This document shows, piece by piece, positions 1-8,600 of a stretch of 64,000 bases of DNA; positions within the stretch are counted from its first letter, which is position 1; every line of letters begins with the position of its first letter. A program made the translations under genes and the position numbers. Source of the stretch: Bradyrhizobium sp. AZCC 2176 (GTDB lineage: Bacteria; Pseudomonadota; Alphaproteobacteria; Rhizobiales; Xanthobacteraceae); NCBI RefSeq assembly GCF_036924645.1, contig NZ_JAZHRX010000001.1, forward strand, positions 372,001-436,000. Direction: 5' to 3'. The notes below the pieces were generated by a model that saw only the letters and a list, made by a program, of their open reading frames with translations, was not told the origin of the DNA and searched no databases.

Positions 1-1230
1 CACGGGATCGAGCGTGACGCGGTTGTGCTCCTCGGGCAGGTCCTCGCAGATCGCGGAGACCGCGAGCCGATGGCCGTTGAGCTTGCGGAACACGCGGTGA
101 TGATCCGCGCCCCACGGCAGAATGCCCTTCTGCTCGCTGGCCACCGCTTCGAACACGGGCCCTGCCCCGCGGCCGAACTGGATGCCGTAGCCGCGGACGA
201 AGCCGCGTGACAGATCGGTGTCGTAAAACTCCTTGCTCCAGAGGCAGGTCGGCGGCGCGCGGTTACTATCGGTCGGCTCCTTCACGTAGCCGTAGATCTG
301 CGCATAGGGATGGAACATCAGGTTCTTGCCGACCAGGCCAGACGAATTGGCGAGCCCATTCGGGAAGCGGCCGGAGACCGAGTTCAAGAGCAGCCGCGGC
401 GTGCCAACGCCATTGCAGGCGATGATGACGACCTCGGCCGGCTGAAACTGCTCGACGCCATCCTGGTCGTAGTACACGACGCCCGAGGCCATGCCGTGCT
501 CGTTGGTCAGGATCTCGCGCACGCGGCAATGGGTCTTGAGCTCGACGCCGGCGCGGATCGCCTGCGGCCAATAGGTGATGTCGGTCGAGGCCTTGGCGCC
601 TTGCGCGCAGGCCGGCGTGCAATGGCCGAGATTGATGCAGCGCGCCCGGCCCTCGTAATCCATCGTCGCGACCGTAGTATCCGACGGCCACCAGTGCCAG
701 CCGAGCTTGTTCATGGCCTTGCCGATCAACGGGCCGGAAAGTCCGAGCGGCTGCGGCGGCATCGGCGGGTGCGTCAGCGGCGACAGCGGATCGCCCGACA
801 GACCCGATACGCCCATCATCCGGTCGTTCTCCTCGAAGAACGGCGTGAGTGCATCGTAGTCGATCGGCCAGTCGTCGGCGACGCCGTCGAGCGTCTTCAC
901 CTTGAAGTCAGAGGGATGCAGCCGCGGCCAGTGCGCGGTGTACATCACCGTCGAGCCGCCGACGCCGTTGAAGTTCACCACCTTGATCGGCGAATTGTCG
1001 TCGTTAACAGGATAGTCCTCGGGCCGGCCACGAATGTTCGGACTGGTCGACCAGTCGCCATAAAACTTCGCTTCCCAGTCGCGCCCCGTGCTCGGATATT
1101 CCGACGGCTTCATCCAGCCGCCCTGGTCGAGACAGAGGATGTGCATCTTGGTTTCAGCCAGGCTCCACGCCACCGCCGCGCCGGATGCGCCGGCTCCGAT
1201 GATTAGGACGTCAACGGGATCGTTCTTCAT
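1..1230 (-). CDS. GMC-family FAD-dependent oxidoreductase (C-terminus off window)
   Basis: The reverse strand is open from an ATG at 1230 to base 1, giving 410 residues without a stop, so the C-terminal part lies outside the window. Residues about 7-20 read VLIIGAGASGAAVA, the ADP-binding Rossmann loop of FAD enzymes. NGVGGSTVMYTAHWPRLHP near residue 90 and the cysteine-containing stretch NLGHCTPACAQGAKAS are typical of GMC oxidoreductases of the gluconate-2-dehydrogenase flavoprotein type. Such enzymes oxidise alcohol or sugar hydroxyls and pass electrons to a quinone, cytochrome or oxygen; the substrate cannot be told here. The promoter side is occupied by a palindromic repeat starting 20 bases upstream of the start codon. 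Confidence 0.88.
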   Translation of the reverse strand, partial: MKNDPVDVLIIGAGASGAAVAWSLAETKMHILCLDQGGWMKPSEYPSTGRDWEAKFYGDWSTSPNIRGRPEDYPVNDDNSPIKVVNFNGVGGSTVMYTAHWPRLHPSDFKVKTLDGVADDWPIDYDALTPFFEENDRMMGVSGLSGDPLSPLTHPPMPPQPLGLSGPLIGKAMNKLGWHWWPSDTTVATMDYEGRARCINLGHCTPACAQGAKASTDITYWPQAIRAGVELKTHCRVREILTNEHGMASGVVYYDQDGVEQFQPAEVVIIACNGVGTPRLLLNSVSGRFPNGLANSSGLVGKNLMFHPYAQIYGYVKEPTDSNRAPPTCLWSKEFYDTDLSRGFVRGYGIQFGRGAGPVFEAVASEQKGILPWGADHHRVFRKLNGHRLAVSAICEDLPEEHNRVTLDPV

Positions 1231-1250
1231 TGTTTCTCAACTCTCTCGTC

Positions 1251-1334
1251 CGTCATTGCGAGCGAAGCGAAGCAATCCATGCCTTCGCAAGTGGCGACAT
1301 GGATTGCTTCGTCGCTACGCTCCTCGCAATGACG
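1251..1334. repeat. 84-bp palindromic REP-like repeat, left copy
   Basis: Starts CGTCATTGCGAG and ends CTCGCAATGACG, with inner arms AAGCAATCCATG and CATGGATTGCTT around a short asymmetric centre. A second 84-bp copy lies at 1673-1756 and a degenerate one at 10665-10805. The outer arm of this copy and the outer arm of the 1673 copy are near-identical inverted sequences about 31 bases long. Confidence 0.9.
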
Positions 1335-1354
1335 GGGATAGGTTCGGGACAGCG

Positions 1355-1642
1355 TCATGCCAGCGACTCGTAGAGGTCGTTCCAATCCGGATTCAGCGCC
1401 TCGATCAGCGCCAGCTTCTTCGCCCGGCTGCCCGCCTTGATCTGCTTTTCCCGAGTGATTGCCTCGATCATGCTCTCGTGCACTTCGTACCAGACCAGTA
1501 TCTTGCAGCCATACTTCTTCGAGAAGCCCTTCATCAGTCCTTCCCGATGCTCAAAAGCGCGCTTTGGCAGATTCGCGGTTACGCCTGTGTAAAGCGTACC
1601 GTGGCGTTTGCTCGCCATGATGTACACGCACGGCTGTTTCAT
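1355..1642 (-). CDS. GIY-YIG nuclease family protein
   Basis: A 95-residue protein beginning MKQPCVYIMASKRHGTLYTG. The pair YIM...LYTGVT is the GIY-YIG core; the conserved arginine and glutamate follow in KRAFEHREG and ITREKQIK. The length equals the minimal stand-alone GIY-YIG fold (UPF0213/YhbQ-like), with no extra DNA-binding domain. Members are single-strand or structure-specific endonucleases where tested; the target here is unknown. The gene sits 20 bases from the left palindrome and 30 bases from the right one, and nothing else lies between them, which suggests the three parts move or evolved together. It is transcribed toward the GMC oxidoreductase gene. Confidence 0.88.
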   Translation of the reverse strand: MKQPCVYIMASKRHGTLYTGVTANLPKRAFEHREGLMKGFSKKYGCKILVWYEVHESMIEAITREKQIKAGSRAKKLALIEALNPDWNDLYESLA

Positions 1643-1672
1643 GACTCTTTCTCAGCCCTCACTTCTCACCAC

Positions 1673-1756
1673 CGTCATTGCGAGGAGCGCAGCGACGAAG
1701 CAATCCATGTCTCCGCAAGTAGCGACATGGATTGCTTCGCTGCGCTCGCAATGACG
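1673..1756. repeat. 84-bp palindromic REP-like repeat, right copy
   Basis: Same length and core as the copy at 1251-1334. The arm facing the GIY-YIG gene carries the longer GAGGAGCGCAGCGACGAAG version and the outer arm the shorter version, a mirror image of the left copy. The 1757-1957 stretch that follows holds no gene I can support. Confidence 0.9.
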
Positions 1757-1957
1757 GGACAAATATCGCAAGGACGGTCCCAACTCACAATCCTCGCCGG
1801 CCGGAGCCATCGCTTCCCTCCCCATCCACCGTCGCCGCTTGCCGGGCGATCTGATCCCCGACGATAGAGGCAGATGCGGTCGTGAGTAAAGCCGACAGGC
1901 CGCAGGCAAACCTGCAACCCTGCCACGCGTCCATATGGGGTTTGTCTGGAGATGTGG

Positions 1958-3598
1958 ATGCGGATAGCTTTGCTCCCAAACATGCGCTTGGGAGCGACGC
2001 CAATTCCGGACTACGACGCCATCATCATCGGCGCGGGCATGTCGGGCCTGTACCAGCTCTACCGGCTGCGCGAGCAGGGCTTTCGCGTGCGTGTGTTCGA
2101 GGCCGGCACCGATGTCGGCGGTACCTGGTACTGGAACCGATATCCGGGCGCCCGCTTCGATTCCGAAAGCTATTCCTACGGCTATTCGTTTTCCAAGGAG
2201 CTGTTGGAGGAATGGGAATGGTCGGAGCATTTTGCCGGCCAGCCGGAGACGCTGCGCTATCTCAATTACGTCGCCGACACGTTCGACCTGCGCCGCGATA
2301 TCCAGTTTCGCAGCCGGGTGATGGCGGCGGCTTACGACGAGGACTCGCGGAGCTGGAGCATTTCCCTCGAAGACGGCAGCCGCTTCGACACGCGTTTCCT
2401 GATCACGGCGATCGGGCCGTTGTCGACCCCCACGCTGCCGCGAATCGACGGACGTGACGATTTCAAGGGCGCATCCTTTCACACCGCACGATGGCCGAAG
2501 GAGCCAGTCGATTTCACCGGCAAGTGCGTCGCCGTGATCGGCACCGGCGCGACGGGCGTGCAGACGATCCAGACCATCGCCGGATACGTCGGCCACCTCA
2601 CCGTGTTTCAGCGCACGCCGAACTGGTGCGCGCCGTTGCACAACGGCAAGATCGACGCGGCGACGCAGGAGAAGATCAAGGCGGGCTACCCCGAGATGTT
2701 CGCCCGCTGTCAGGAGACCTTTGCCTGCTTCCTGCATACGCCGGACCCGCGCGGCGCGTTCGAGGTTTCGGACGAGGAGCGCGAGGCGTTTTATGAAAAG
2801 CTCTATGGCGAGCGCGGCTTCGGCATCTGGCAGGGCAATTTCCGCGACATCCTGATCGATCGCAAGGCGAACGCGACGATTTCCGATTTCGTGGCACGCA
2901 AGATCCGGCAGCGCGTGAAGAACCAGGCGATCGCCGAAAAACTGATCCCCAGGAATCACGGTTTTGGCACGCGGCGGCTGCCGCTCGAGACCTTCTATTA
3001 CGAGGTCTACAACCAAAATAATGTCGAGTTGGTCGACATCAGTGAAACGCCGATCGAGCGGATCACGCCTGCGGGCATCAAGACCAGCGACAGGACATAC
3101 GAATTCGACATCATCATCTATGCGACCGGCTTCGACGCCATCACCGGCAGTTTTGACAAGATCGATTTTCGCGGCGCAGGTGGGGTGCGTCTCAAGGACA
3201 CATGGAGAAAAGGCCCGGAGACCTATCTCGGCATCATGGTTCACGAGTTTCCCAACATGCTGATGCTGATGGGGCCGCACACCGCGCTCGGCAATATTCC
3301 CCGCAGTATCGAATACAGCGTCGATTGGGTCACGGGGTTGATCCGCTTTGCGATGGACAACAAGCTGACACAGCTGGAGGCGACACCGGAGGGCGTGAAA
3401 TCCTGGACCGATCACGTCAAGGCGCTCGGCGAAGGATTGCTGTCCAACGAAGTCGATTCCTGGATGACCGGCATCAATTCCAATGTCGAGGGCAAGCAAA
3501 GGCGCATCATCGCCCGCTACAGCGGCAGCGCGCCGGCGTATCGCGCAAGGTGCGATGAGGTGGCGGCGAAGGAGTATGAGGAGTTGCGGCTGGGTTGA
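1958..3598 (+). CDS. Flavin-binding (Baeyer-Villiger-type) monooxygenase
   Basis: A 546-residue class B flavoprotein monooxygenase. It has the N-terminal FAD loop IIIGAGMSG (about residues 20-30), the fingerprint FKGASFHTARWP (residues 169-180) diagnostic of Baeyer-Villiger monooxygenases and close relatives, and the NADPH loop VIGTGATGVQ (about 190-200). Length matches cyclohexanone-monooxygenase-type enzymes, which insert oxygen next to a ketone using NADPH and O2. The ATG at 1958 is preferred because GGAG lies six bases upstream; in-frame ATGs at 1952 and 1982 are alternatives. It is a lone gene between repeats, so its substrate is not indicated by context. Confidence 0.9.
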   Translation: MRIALLPNMRLGATPIPDYDAIIIGAGMSGLYQLYRLREQGFRVRVFEAGTDVGGTWYWNRYPGARFDSESYSYGYSFSKELLEEWEWSEHFAGQPETLRYLNYVADTFDLRRDIQFRSRVMAAAYDEDSRSWSISLEDGSRFDTRFLITAIGPLSTPTLPRIDGRDDFKGASFHTARWPKEPVDFTGKCVAVIGTGATGVQTIQTIAGYVGHLTVFQRTPNWCAPLHNGKIDAATQEKIKAGYPEMFARCQETFACFLHTPDPRGAFEVSDEEREAFYEKLYGERGFGIWQGNFRDILIDRKANATISDFVARKIRQRVKNQAIAEKLIPRNHGFGTRRLPLETFYYEVYNQNNVELVDISETPIERITPAGIKTSDRTYEFDIIIYATGFDAITGSFDKIDFRGAGGVRLKDTWRKGPETYLGIMVHEFPNMLMLMGPHTALGNIPRSIEYSVDWVTGLIRFAMDNKLTQLEATPEGVKSWTDHVKALGEGLLSNEVDSWMTGINSNVEGKQRRIIARYSGSAPAYRARCDEVAAKEYEELRLG

Positions 3599-3603
3599 AC
3601 TGC

Positions 3604-3733
3604 CTTCGTCGTCCCTGCGAACGCAGGGACCCATACTCCGCGGCTTTTGTTGTGAAAAAGACAAGATACAACCACCCCACAAGACAATTGCGGTCGGTGG
3701 TTATGGGTCTCTGCGTTCGCAGGGACGACGAAG
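3604..3733. repeat. Dispersed palindromic repeat (type CTTCGTCGTCCCTGCG)
   Basis: The unit begins CTTCGTCGTCCCTGCGAACG and ends with its inverse CGCAGGGACGACGAAG, about 130 bp overall. It starts six bases after the monooxygenase stop codon. Each arm contains a smaller palindrome (GTCCCTGCGAACGCAGGGAC), the organisation of paired REP sequences. Confidence 0.85.
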
Positions 3734-3754
3734 GAGTTTCGGATTCAATCTTCA

Positions 3755-3970
3755 AAGCGCTGACGCACCTTCACCTTCTCGCGGCGCATTGCGTCCGAGG
3801 TTTGCACTTGAACTGTACCCTCTCGTTCAGAGGGCGCAGGGAAGACCGGGTGCTTGCTGCACCCGCGGTCTCGCGTGCGATTTGCGCAAACAAAACTGCA
3901 CACGAGCATACAGGGCAGCGGGAGCATTCCGGCCTTCCCTGCGCAATGGCTTTACGGCTTACTTCGTGCT
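3755..3970. repeat. Left half of a long dispersed repeat split by the IS110 element
   Basis: Contains an internal inverted repeat, GGGCGCAGGGAAGACCGG near 3833 and CCGGCCTTCCCTGCGC near 3930, and a run ending ACTTCGTGCT at 3970. From memory this resembles a several-hundred-base intergenic repeat common in Bradyrhizobium. The matching right half resumes at 5261. The left limit is approximate. Confidence 0.65.
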
Positions 3971-4002
3971 CTTGTGTGAGCAAAATCTGCCAGAATGCGC
4001 GA

Positions 4003-4151
4003 ACGGGCGGTTCTGAGCAACCGCCCGTCGCTGGATCTGATCCCGTGCGTGCTCAAAGGCGTGAGAGCCTGTCGGGAAGCGAGGGACAGATCCGGTGTCT
4101 TCCTCAACCCGAACAGTTGCATGGGCTTCGAGCCCGAACCGAGCAAGGAAG
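4003..4151 (+). ncRNA. Predicted IS110 bridge RNA with readable target and donor guides
   Basis: Seen: a perfect 10-bp hairpin (4003-4012 with 4019-4028). A 7-bp helix (4033-4039 with 4087-4093) closes a first loop that contains CGTGCTC (4048-4054), a 4-bp hairpin (4057-4060/4067-4070) and CGGGAAG (4073-4079). CGTGCTC equals the left flank 3965-3971, and CGGGAAG is the reverse complement of the right flank 5261-5267. A 6-bp helix (4099-4104 with 4146-4151) closes a second loop with ACAGTTGC (4113-4120), identical to the element's right end 5254-5261, beside hairpin 4123-4127/4131-4135. Known: IS110 recombinases use such an RNA with a target loop and a donor loop. Inferred: transcript ends. 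The right donor guide is unclear; GCAAG at 4143-4147 is a weak candidate. Confidence 0.75.
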
Positions 4152-4158
4152 GGAGTGG

Positions 4159-5160
4159 ATGATGGCACAAAACGAGCGTGTTGTCGCCGGTATCGACGTG
4201 GCCAAGGACAAGGTGGATGCGTGCATTCGCTCGTTGTCTCAACGGCGGACGTTCCCGAGTACCGCAGATGGACGGCGGGCACTGGTCCGTTGGCTTCGCA
4301 AGCACAAGGTCAGCAAAACGGCGATGGAGGCTTCCGGCGGCTACGAGCGGGGCTGGGCCAAGGCCTTGCGCGAGGCCGGGATCGAAGTCCGGATCGTCGA
4401 CCCGAAGCGGGTGCGCAGCTTCGCCCAATCAGCCGGACGGCTCGCCAAGAACGATCCGATCGATGCGGAGATGATCGCCTGGTTCGCCGAGACCTTCGTC
4501 GAGGCGCCGGCCCAGGCCTTTGACGCGGAACGGGAGAAGCTGGCGCAGATCGTGAATGCGCGTCAAGCCCTGCTCGACCTGCAAACGAGCCTGCAAAACA
4601 GGAGCGAGCATTCCACACCGGACGTCGTGCAGAAGATGCAGCGGCGGCTGTTGAAGAACATCGCCCTTGAAGTTGCCAAGCTCGAGGCGGCGATCGCAGC
4701 CATGGTCAAGGCGACAACGCCTTTTGCCGAACTCGCCGGGATCATCGAGAGCGTGCCGGGGCTCGGCAGGATCACGTCCGCTGGTCTGATTGCGGCGATG
4801 CCGGAACTCGGCCAGGTCAGCAACGAGATCGCCGCGGCCCTGTTGGGGGTGGCCCCTTATGATGACGATAGCGGCCGACGTCATGGGCAGCGCCAGATCA
4901 AGGGCGGACGCCGCAAGGTCCGCAATCTCTTCTACATGGCCTGCGTTGGAGCCGCGACCCTGCACAACCCCGTGCTCAAGGCGTTCTATGCCCGCCTGAT
5001 CGCGAAGGGAAAGGAGCCCAAAGTTGCGCTCACCGCCTGCATGCGCAAGCTCATCGTCATCGTCAACACCATGATCGCGCGGCGCCAGAAATGGGACACT
5101 AACCGTTACAACGTGAGCGATCCCGCTCGGCTTCCGCCGAGCGCATGCCCAGCCCAATGA
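4159..5160 (+). CDS. IS110-family transposase (DEDD recombinase)
   Basis: A 333-residue protein. The N-terminal RuvC-like domain shows the DEDD set: D13 in AGIDVAKDK, E57 in AMEASGGYE, D99 and D102 in NDPIDAE. The C-terminal Transposase_20 domain has SVPGLGRITSAGL and the motif DSGRRHGQ...GGRRKVRNLFYMA, whose serine (S238) is the expected covalent nucleophile. All key residues are present, so it looks intact. Two adjacent ATGs (4159, 4162) follow an AAGGAAGGGAG ribosome-binding site, which overlaps the 3' end of the predicted bridge RNA, so RNA folding and translation may compete. The open frame extends upstream to 3595 without biological meaning. Confidence 0.95.
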   Translation: MMAQNERVVAGIDVAKDKVDACIRSLSQRRTFPSTADGRRALVRWLRKHKVSKTAMEASGGYERGWAKALREAGIEVRIVDPKRVRSFAQSAGRLAKNDPIDAEMIAWFAETFVEAPAQAFDAEREKLAQIVNARQALLDLQTSLQNRSEHSTPDVVQKMQRRLLKNIALEVAKLEAAIAAMVKATTPFAELAGIIESVPGLGRITSAGLIAAMPELGQVSNEIAAALLGVAPYDDDSGRRHGQRQIKGGRRKVRNLFYMACVGAATLHNPVLKAFYARLIAKGKEPKVALTACMRKLIVIVNTMIARRQKWDTNRYNVSDPARLPPSACPAQ

Positions 5161-5260
5161 CCTGTGAGCGGACGGGGTCAAGGCCGTCAGCCGCCGGAGG
5201 CGGTGGCGCGCAGCGCCAGCCTTGAGCCCGGCCGATCACGGGTCTACGAAAACACAGTTG

Positions 5261-5560
5261 CTTCCCGGAGAACGGCTCTGTTGCCTCCGTCGCCAGCGGG
5301 ACACTTCCCGCCAACTTAACGCCAGCACCGCGGCGCCCGAACCACACGACTTCGCCGTACGCGTCCGGCGCGTACGTCTAGCGCGCCATCAGCGTCCATC
5401 GCATCTCACCGCGCGTTCGTGACGATGGCCAACGCCCCTCATCTGCCGCGAGACGGGCGGAGTCATGCCGCTGATTTGGGTGAGAACGAAAGCAGAATAT
5501 TTTTGCTGGGAGGGCTGGACAGGTTTTGACTGATTTGCCCGACAAGTGGTTTTGTCGCAG
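5261..5560. repeat. Right half of the dispersed repeat split by the IS110 element
   Basis: Resumes with CTTCCCGGAGAACGGCTCTG and continues through stretches such as GTCATGCCGCTGATTTGGG and AAAGCAGAATATTTTTGCTGG. No credible coding frame is present. The right limit is approximate. Confidence 0.65.
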
Positions 5561-5566
5561 TTTGCC

Positions 5567-5674
5567 GCCGTCATTCCGGGGCGATGCGCAGCATCGAGCC
5601 CGGAATCCATCGGGCCACATGCTCTGCGGTGAAATAGATTCCAGGCTCGCGCTTCGCGCGCCCCGGAATGACGG
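5567..5674. repeat. Dispersed palindromic repeat (CCGTCATTCCGGGG type)
   Basis: Begins GCCGTCATTCCGGGGCG and ends GCCCCGGAATGACGG, about 108 bp, located ten bases downstream of the carboxylase stop codon. The stable paired arms could also serve as a transcription end for that gene. Confidence 0.85.
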
Positions 5675-5683
5675 AGCGGCCCT

Positions 5684-8600
5684 TCACCACGCGTCGATGC
5701 ACGGCCGCTTCTTGGTCGTGCGCGCTTCCGGCTTCGGCACCGAGCGCAGGCCCGACATGATCCAGTGGCGCGTCTCGGCGGGATCGATCACTTCGTCAAT
5801 CTCCAGCACGGAGGCGATCGAGACCGCCTTGCCGTTGGCGTAGAGTTCGGCGACCTTGGCCTGGTAGTACTCCTCGCGCTCGGCCGGGTCGTCGATCGCT
5901 TCCATCTCCTTGCGGAAGCCGAGGCGGACATAACCTTCCAGCCCCATGCCGCCGAACTCACCGGTCGGCCAAGCCACTGTGAAGAAGGAGGCGTGGAAGC
6001 CACCGCCGATCATCGACTGCGCGCCAAGACCATAGCCCTTGCGCAGGACGATGCCGAACAGCGGCACGGTGAGGCTCGCGCCGGTCACGAACATGCGCGC
6101 GACATGGCGCACGATCGCGGTCTTTTCGGCTTCGGGACCTACCATGAAGCCCGGCGTATCGCACAGCGACAGCAGCGGGATGTCGAAGGCATCGCAGAGC
6201 TGCATGAAGCGCGCGGCCTTGTCGCCGGCCGGGGCATCAATCGCGCCGCCCAGATGCTTCGGGTTGTTGGCGATCAGGCCGAACGGTTTTCCTTCAATAC
6301 GGATGAAGGCGGTGATCATGCCGACGCCAAAGTCGCGGCGGATCTCCAGCACCGAGCCTTCGTCGGCGAGGAGATCGATGACGGTCCGGATGTCGTAAAC
6401 CCGCAGCCGGTTTTCCGGGATGGCCCGCCGCAACAGGCGCTGGTCCGGCGCCTTCCAGTCGGCGACCGTGCCCTGGAAGTACGACAGATATTTCTGCGCG
6501 GCAGCCGTCGCTTCCGCCTCGTCCTCGACCAGGATGTCGATCACGCCGTTCGGCGACTGGAACGACACCGGGCCCACTTCGGCGGGATGATAGACGCCGA
6601 GGCCGCCGCCTTCGATCATCGCGGGACCGCCCATGCCGATCGAGGCGTTTTTCGTCGCGATGATGACATCGCAGCAGCCGAGCATCGCGGCGTTGCCGGC
6701 GAAGCAATAGCCGGAGACTACGCCGATGACCGGCACCAATCCTGAGAGTTTTGCGAACTGCACGAAGGACGGCCCGTCGAGGCCGGTCATGCCCAACCGG
6801 TCAGTGTCGCCGGGGCGGCCGCCGCCGCCTTCGGCATAGAACACCAGCGGCATCCGCCATTGCTCGGCAAGGCCCAGCATGCGGTCGATCTTCTTGTGGT
6901 TCATGTGGCCCTGGGTGCCGGCCAGCACGGTGTAGTCGTAGGCGATCACCATGCAGCGGGCGGTGTCCGCGCCGAATTTTTCGGCGTTCACGGTAGCGAC
7001 GCCGGAGATCAGGCCATCGGCCGGGGTGTTGCGGATGAGGTCGTCGACGGTGCGGCGGCGGCGCTGGGCGGCGATGGCGAGCGAGCCGTATTCGACAAAC
7101 GATCCTTCATCGACGAGTTGGGCAATGTTCTCGCGCGCGGTGCGCTGGTTGGTCTTGCGGCGGCGCTCGACCGAAGCCGGGCGGTTTTCATCCAGCGTGA
7201 TGGCGTGGCGCTCAATCAGCTCGGCCAGATCGGCGCGGATGTGATCAAGATCGACATCCTCCTCTTCGGTCACATCATGGGCGTCGATCTCGGCAGGCTC
7301 CAGATAGAGGATCGCCTCGTCCTGCATCAGCGTGACGCCGGCTTCCGCGGCGACCTTCGTCACCCTGCCGCCATGCGGCGCGGTCACCAGATGCTCCATC
7401 TTCATGGATTCGAGCACGGCGATCTGCTGGCCGGGGCGGACGAGGTCCCCTTCCCTGACGTCAACAGCCACGATCGTGCCCTGCAGCGGCGCGGGAACGG
7501 GCTCCGAGCCTGCCGGTCCGGGACCGCTGACCGCAGCTTCCGTCATGGGTGGGCCGTCGTCGGCCGCGACGCCGGATTCGATCAGCGCCGTCTCGGCGGT
7601 GGCTTTGGCTTCGCCGACCAGATCAGCGACGTGGGCCTCGATGAAGCCGGTGCTGACGCGGTTTTCGATAAAATCCGGATGCGCCAGGATCGCAGCCAGG
7701 AACGGGATGTTGGTCGCGACGCCGCCGATCCGGAATTCGCGCAGCGTGCGCGAGGCCTTGTGCACGACGTCGGTCCAGTTGCCACCCGGCGAATGCACGA
7801 TGACCTTGGCGAGCAGGGAATCGAAGGCGGTGCTGGTGCGGTAGCCCGAATAGCCGAACGTATCGACGCGAACGCCGGGGCCGGACGGCAGGTCGAACAT
7901 CGCCAGCGTTCCACCGGTGGGCTTGGTTCCGCCGGTTTCGTCCATCACCTCCATGTTGACGCGAAGCTGCATCGCGAAGCCGCGCGGCCGCGGGATATAG
8001 CCTTGCGCGAGACCGAGCGAGCCGAGTGTCGCGCCGGCCGCCACCGCAAGCTGCGACTGCACCAGATCGAGGCCGAGCACCTGCTCGGTGACGGTATGCT
8101 CGACCTGCAGCCGCGGATTGGCCTCGATGAAGGCAAAGGCCTTGTCGCTGGTCCTGGCGTCGTTATCGACGAGAAATTCGAAAGTCCCGAGATTGTCGTA
8201 GTTGGCGGCGGCAGCCAGATCCTTGGCGGCATCGATGATGCGTGCGCGCAGGGCGTCGTTCAGGGATGGGCTCGGTGCGATCTCGATCAGCTTCTGGTTA
8301 CGGCGCTGGATCGTGCATTCGCGTTCCCAGAGATGGCTGATCGCGCCGTAATGGTCGCAGATGATCTGCACCTCGATGTGGCGGGCGTTCCGGATCAGGC
8401 GCTCGACATAGACGTCGTCGCTGCCGAAAGCGGCCATGGCCTCGGACTGGCAGCGCGCATAGGCCTGTTCCAGCTCGTTGGCGTCGTCGACGATGCGCAT
8501 GCCGCGGCCGCCGCCGCCGGCGATGGCCTTGATCATGATGGCGCCGCCGGGCCCCAAGGATTCCAGGAAGGCCCTTGCCTCTTCCAGGCTGGTCGGCCCG

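Larger units (their letters stand above)
3971..5263 (+). mobile_element. IS110-family insertion sequence
   Basis: The element carries one transposase gene, a 188-base non-coding left end and a roughly 100-base right end. Boundaries are inferred from the interrupted host repeat: left flank ends ACTTCGTGCT, right flank begins CTTCCCGGAG, and CTT occurs at both junctions (3971-3973 and 5261-5263). Removing one copy restores a continuous repeat sequence. No terminal inverted repeats are visible, as expected for the IS110 subgroup, and the long left end ahead of the gene fits a bridge-RNA-coding end. Total length near 1.29 kb is normal for the family. Confidence 0.85.

Noticed and set aside
1251..1756. 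A CRISPR array or integron formed by the paired repeats
   Set aside because: Only two repeat units, each palindromic and 84 bp, bracket a gene; there are no regular spacers or integrase.
1652..3682. A 676-codon minus-strand open frame over the flavin monooxygenase
   Set aside because: The plus strand encodes an intact FAD/NADPH monooxygenase; the antisense translation has no family signature.
4003..4028. The strong hairpin before the transposase as a transcription terminator
   Set aside because: No T-run follows, and the surrounding helices and guide matches fit a bridge RNA better.
3971..5263. IS1111-type subgroup for the IS110 element
   Set aside because: No subterminal inverted repeats were seen, and the long structured non-coding end is upstream rather than downstream of the transposase gene.
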